From NCBI GenBank assembly GCA_964569425.1, contig CAZMVD010000098.1:1-15878 (forward strand): a stretch of DNA of 15,878 nt. Direction: 5' to 3'. Position 1 is the stretch's first letter. Each line of letters starts with the position of its first letter. The DNA is from JACQXM01 sp964569425 (GTDB lineage: Bacteria; Planctomycetota; Phycisphaerae; UBA1845). The position numbers and the translations under genes are program-made. Positions 14,635 to 15,878 of the stretch are shown one piece after another. The notes beneath the pieces are model-generated. The model had not been told where the DNA came from. It did not search any database and saw only the letters and a list, made by a program, of their open reading frames with translations.

Positions 14635-15609
14635 TCAATCGTCGCGCATTTCCGCCGGTGCCGGAGGAGCCGCGGCGCTCTGGCGGCCGGGGCCCTCGGC
14701 GGATTGGGGCGGCGCGGCAATGCGGAGTCGTTCGTCCTCTTCGAATACGTTCCAGGGGGCCTCTCCGGAGTAGAGAATCAGGGTGGTGCGGCTCTGCAAT
14801 GCCTCGCGCACGGTGCGGAGGGTGTCGAGGAAAATCCGCAGGCCGGGGTGACGATCGAACTCCTTGTAGTAGGCGCTGACGACGCGCTGGGCGTCGGCCT
14901 CGATTTCGGCGGCCTTCTGCCGGGCGGCGGCCATGATGCGGTCCTCGGTGGCTTTGGCGCTAGCGAGGATATCGGCGGCGCGGGCGTCGCCTTCGGCGGT
15001 GTAGCGTGCTGCCTTGGCCTGCTCGTGCGACTTCATACTTTCGAAGATGGCCGTGGTAACGGACTGGGGCAGGCCGAGCTTCTTGATGCCGAAGCCGACG
15101 ACCTTAATGCCGTATTGCGCCAGTGCGTCGGCGGCGACGGCCTGCTGCATTTCGCGTTCGATTTCTGCGAGCTTTCGGTCTTTGGGTTCAGTGGAGACGA
15201 ATTCGGCGAAGCCGCGTTTGCCGACGACCGAGTGTTTTTGAGTGATGATGGTGGTCCGGAGTTTTTTCTCGCCGTCTTCGACGCCCATGGGGAAGTTGGT
15301 ATGGAATTTGGCGGGATCGTCGATTCGCCAGAGGGTGAAGGTGGTGAGGAGGAGATTCTTGCCGTCCTGGGTGCGCGTTTCTTCGGTACGGTCCTCGAGG
15401 ATGCGAGTTCGTTTGTCGTAGACGACGACGCTCTGGATGGGGCGCGGCCACTTGACGTAGAGGCCGGGTTCCGTGATCGCATCCTGTTGAGGTCTTCCCC
15501 AGGTTTTTTTGATGGCTACCTCGGTGAAGCGCACCTGAAAGGTGCACATGTACAGGGCGAGTACGATGGCCAGGAAGGCGGCCGCCGCGATAGTGCCCAC
15601 GTTTTTCAT
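14635..15609 (-). CDS. hflC: HflC-like SPFH/prohibitin-family membrane protein
   Basis: This 324-residue SPFH protein is the likely partner of the HflK-like protein. It has one span at about 5-23, then the SPFH domain: FTEVAIKKTWGRPQ, EPGLYVKWPRPIQSVVVYDKR, and LLLTTFTLWRIDDPAKF, close to the HflC pattern of a basic Trp-Arg segment and IxDP. The C-terminal half is a coiled coil (EQAKAARYTAEGDARAADIL, AARQKAAEIEADAQRV) followed by YYKEFDRHPGLRIFLDTL, typical of HflC. A Pro/Ala-rich 30-residue tail ends the protein. ATG 15609 is fixed by AAGGAG ten bases upstream; an earlier in-frame start at 15639 lacks one. In this operon HflC precedes HflK, the reverse of the Escherichia coli order. Confidence 0.87.
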   Translation of the reverse strand: MKNVGTIAAAAFLAIVLALYMCTFQVRFTEVAIKKTWGRPQQDAITEPGLYVKWPRPIQSVVVYDKRTRILEDRTEETRTQDGKNLLLTTFTLWRIDDPAKFHTNFPMGVEDGEKKLRTTIITQKHSVVGKRGFAEFVSTEPKDRKLAEIEREMQQAVAADALAQYGIKVVGFGIKKLGLPQSVTTAIFESMKSHEQAKAARYTAEGDARAADILASAKATEDRIMAAARQKAAEIEADAQRVVSAYYKEFDRHPGLRIFLDTLRTVREALQSRTTLILYSGEAPWNVFEEDERLRIAAPPQSAEGPGRQSAAAPPAPAEMRDD

Positions 15610-15619
15610 GATTCGCTGA

Positions 15620-15625
15620 CTCCTT
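15620..15625 (-). promoter_or_regulatory. Shine-Dalgarno AAGGAG that fixes the HflC-like start
   Basis: Read on the minus strand, AAGGAG is followed by ten bases and ATG 15609. It decides between this start and the upstream in-frame start at 15639. Confidence 0.7.
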
Positions 15626-15669
15626 GGCGATATCCGCACCGCCGGGCGCGGCGGCGTGGATAGCCCACG

Positions 15670-15878
15670 TTATTGCGTTTTCCGGGTTCCTTCGCTGAGC
15701 ACGCGATCTAATCCGCCCTGTTCGGTGGTAAGGTACTCTACGAGGACGGATCCGGGATCGCCGACGATCAGGAACTTCCGGACCAGGTCCATGGTTTCAT
15801 AGACTTCAAGCATTTTGCGCTGCCGATAGAGTTCCGGCGCGGCTTCAAAGGCGGCGACCTCGGCCCCGAAGACCCGTA
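15670..15878 (-). CDS. C-terminus of a third SPFH-type protein (partial)
   Basis: The reading frame enters from the right window edge and stops with TAA at 15670-15672, leaving 68 residues. The visible part reads FGAEVAAFEAAPELYRQRKM, then LEVYETMDLVRKFLIVGDPG and VLVEYLTTEQ. The helix with APELYRQRKMLEVYE and the following strand match the C-terminal end of HflK-type SPFH proteins, where AAPEVTRxRxYxE precedes a short strand. The gap to the HflC-like gene is 60 bases on the same strand, so it is probably part of the same operon. If so, three SPFH genes stand in a row. The assignment is from a short fragment. Confidence 0.7.
   Translation of the reverse strand, partial: RVFGAEVAAFEAAPELYRQRKMLEVYETMDLVRKFLIVGDPGSVLVEYLTTEQGGLDRVLSEGTRKTQ

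Noticed and set aside
14104..15663. 519-codon plus-strand open frame
   Set aside because: It is antisense to both the HflC-like and HflK-like genes and spans their junction, with no domain of its own.

Overview
The window is GC-rich bacterial DNA, most likely from a planctomycete and probably of the Phycisphaerae type. Three kinds of protein point there: a secreted protein ending in the short Asp-rich dockerin-like repeat common in these genomes, a prepilin-like protein with the H-X9-DG motif, and a histidine kinase with an FHA domain in front. Gene order and composition look chromosomal. No rRNA, tRNA, CRISPR array, transposase or phage gene was seen.

Left part (1-4815). A 400-base non-coding stretch holds a stem-loop repeat family, 71-base-period duplications and an 8-base tandem array. 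It lies just downstream of the secreted dockerin-type gene (minus strand, 415-1386). A prepilin-like gene (1609-2691) is divergent from it. A large exported protein of unknown function follows (2893-4704) and ends near a strong GC hairpin at a convergent junction.

Middle part (4816-8312). A small divergent macro-domain-like protein (minus) and an orphan FHA-GAF histidine kinase (minus) each have a recognisable sigma70-type promoter; the kinase promoter (TTGACA, 17, TATGAT) is the best in the window. The space between the kinase and the divergent 174-residue unknown gene carries four inverted repeats, one an exact 18-base palindrome.

Right part (8381 to the end). Six minus-strand genes run in one direction. 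In order of transcription they are the C-terminus of a further SPFH protein (cut by the window edge), an HflC-like protein, an HflK-like protein with a His-rich N-terminus, an ABC ATPase, its permease (ATGA overlap) and a membrane-anchored repeat-type protein of unknown function. The SPFH proteins would form a membrane scaffold. The ABC pair and the anchored protein look like an export or membrane-remodelling unit, and a functional link between the two groups is inferred only from adjacency. The most unusual protein feature is the ATPase C-terminal tail, a Pro/Ala-rich segment with a short helix-like motif repeated three times.

Start sites were moved downstream of the longest possible reading frame where a Shine-Dalgarno sequence, signal peptide or family-typical N-terminus supported it. 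No database search was possible, so family names rest on motif recognition.
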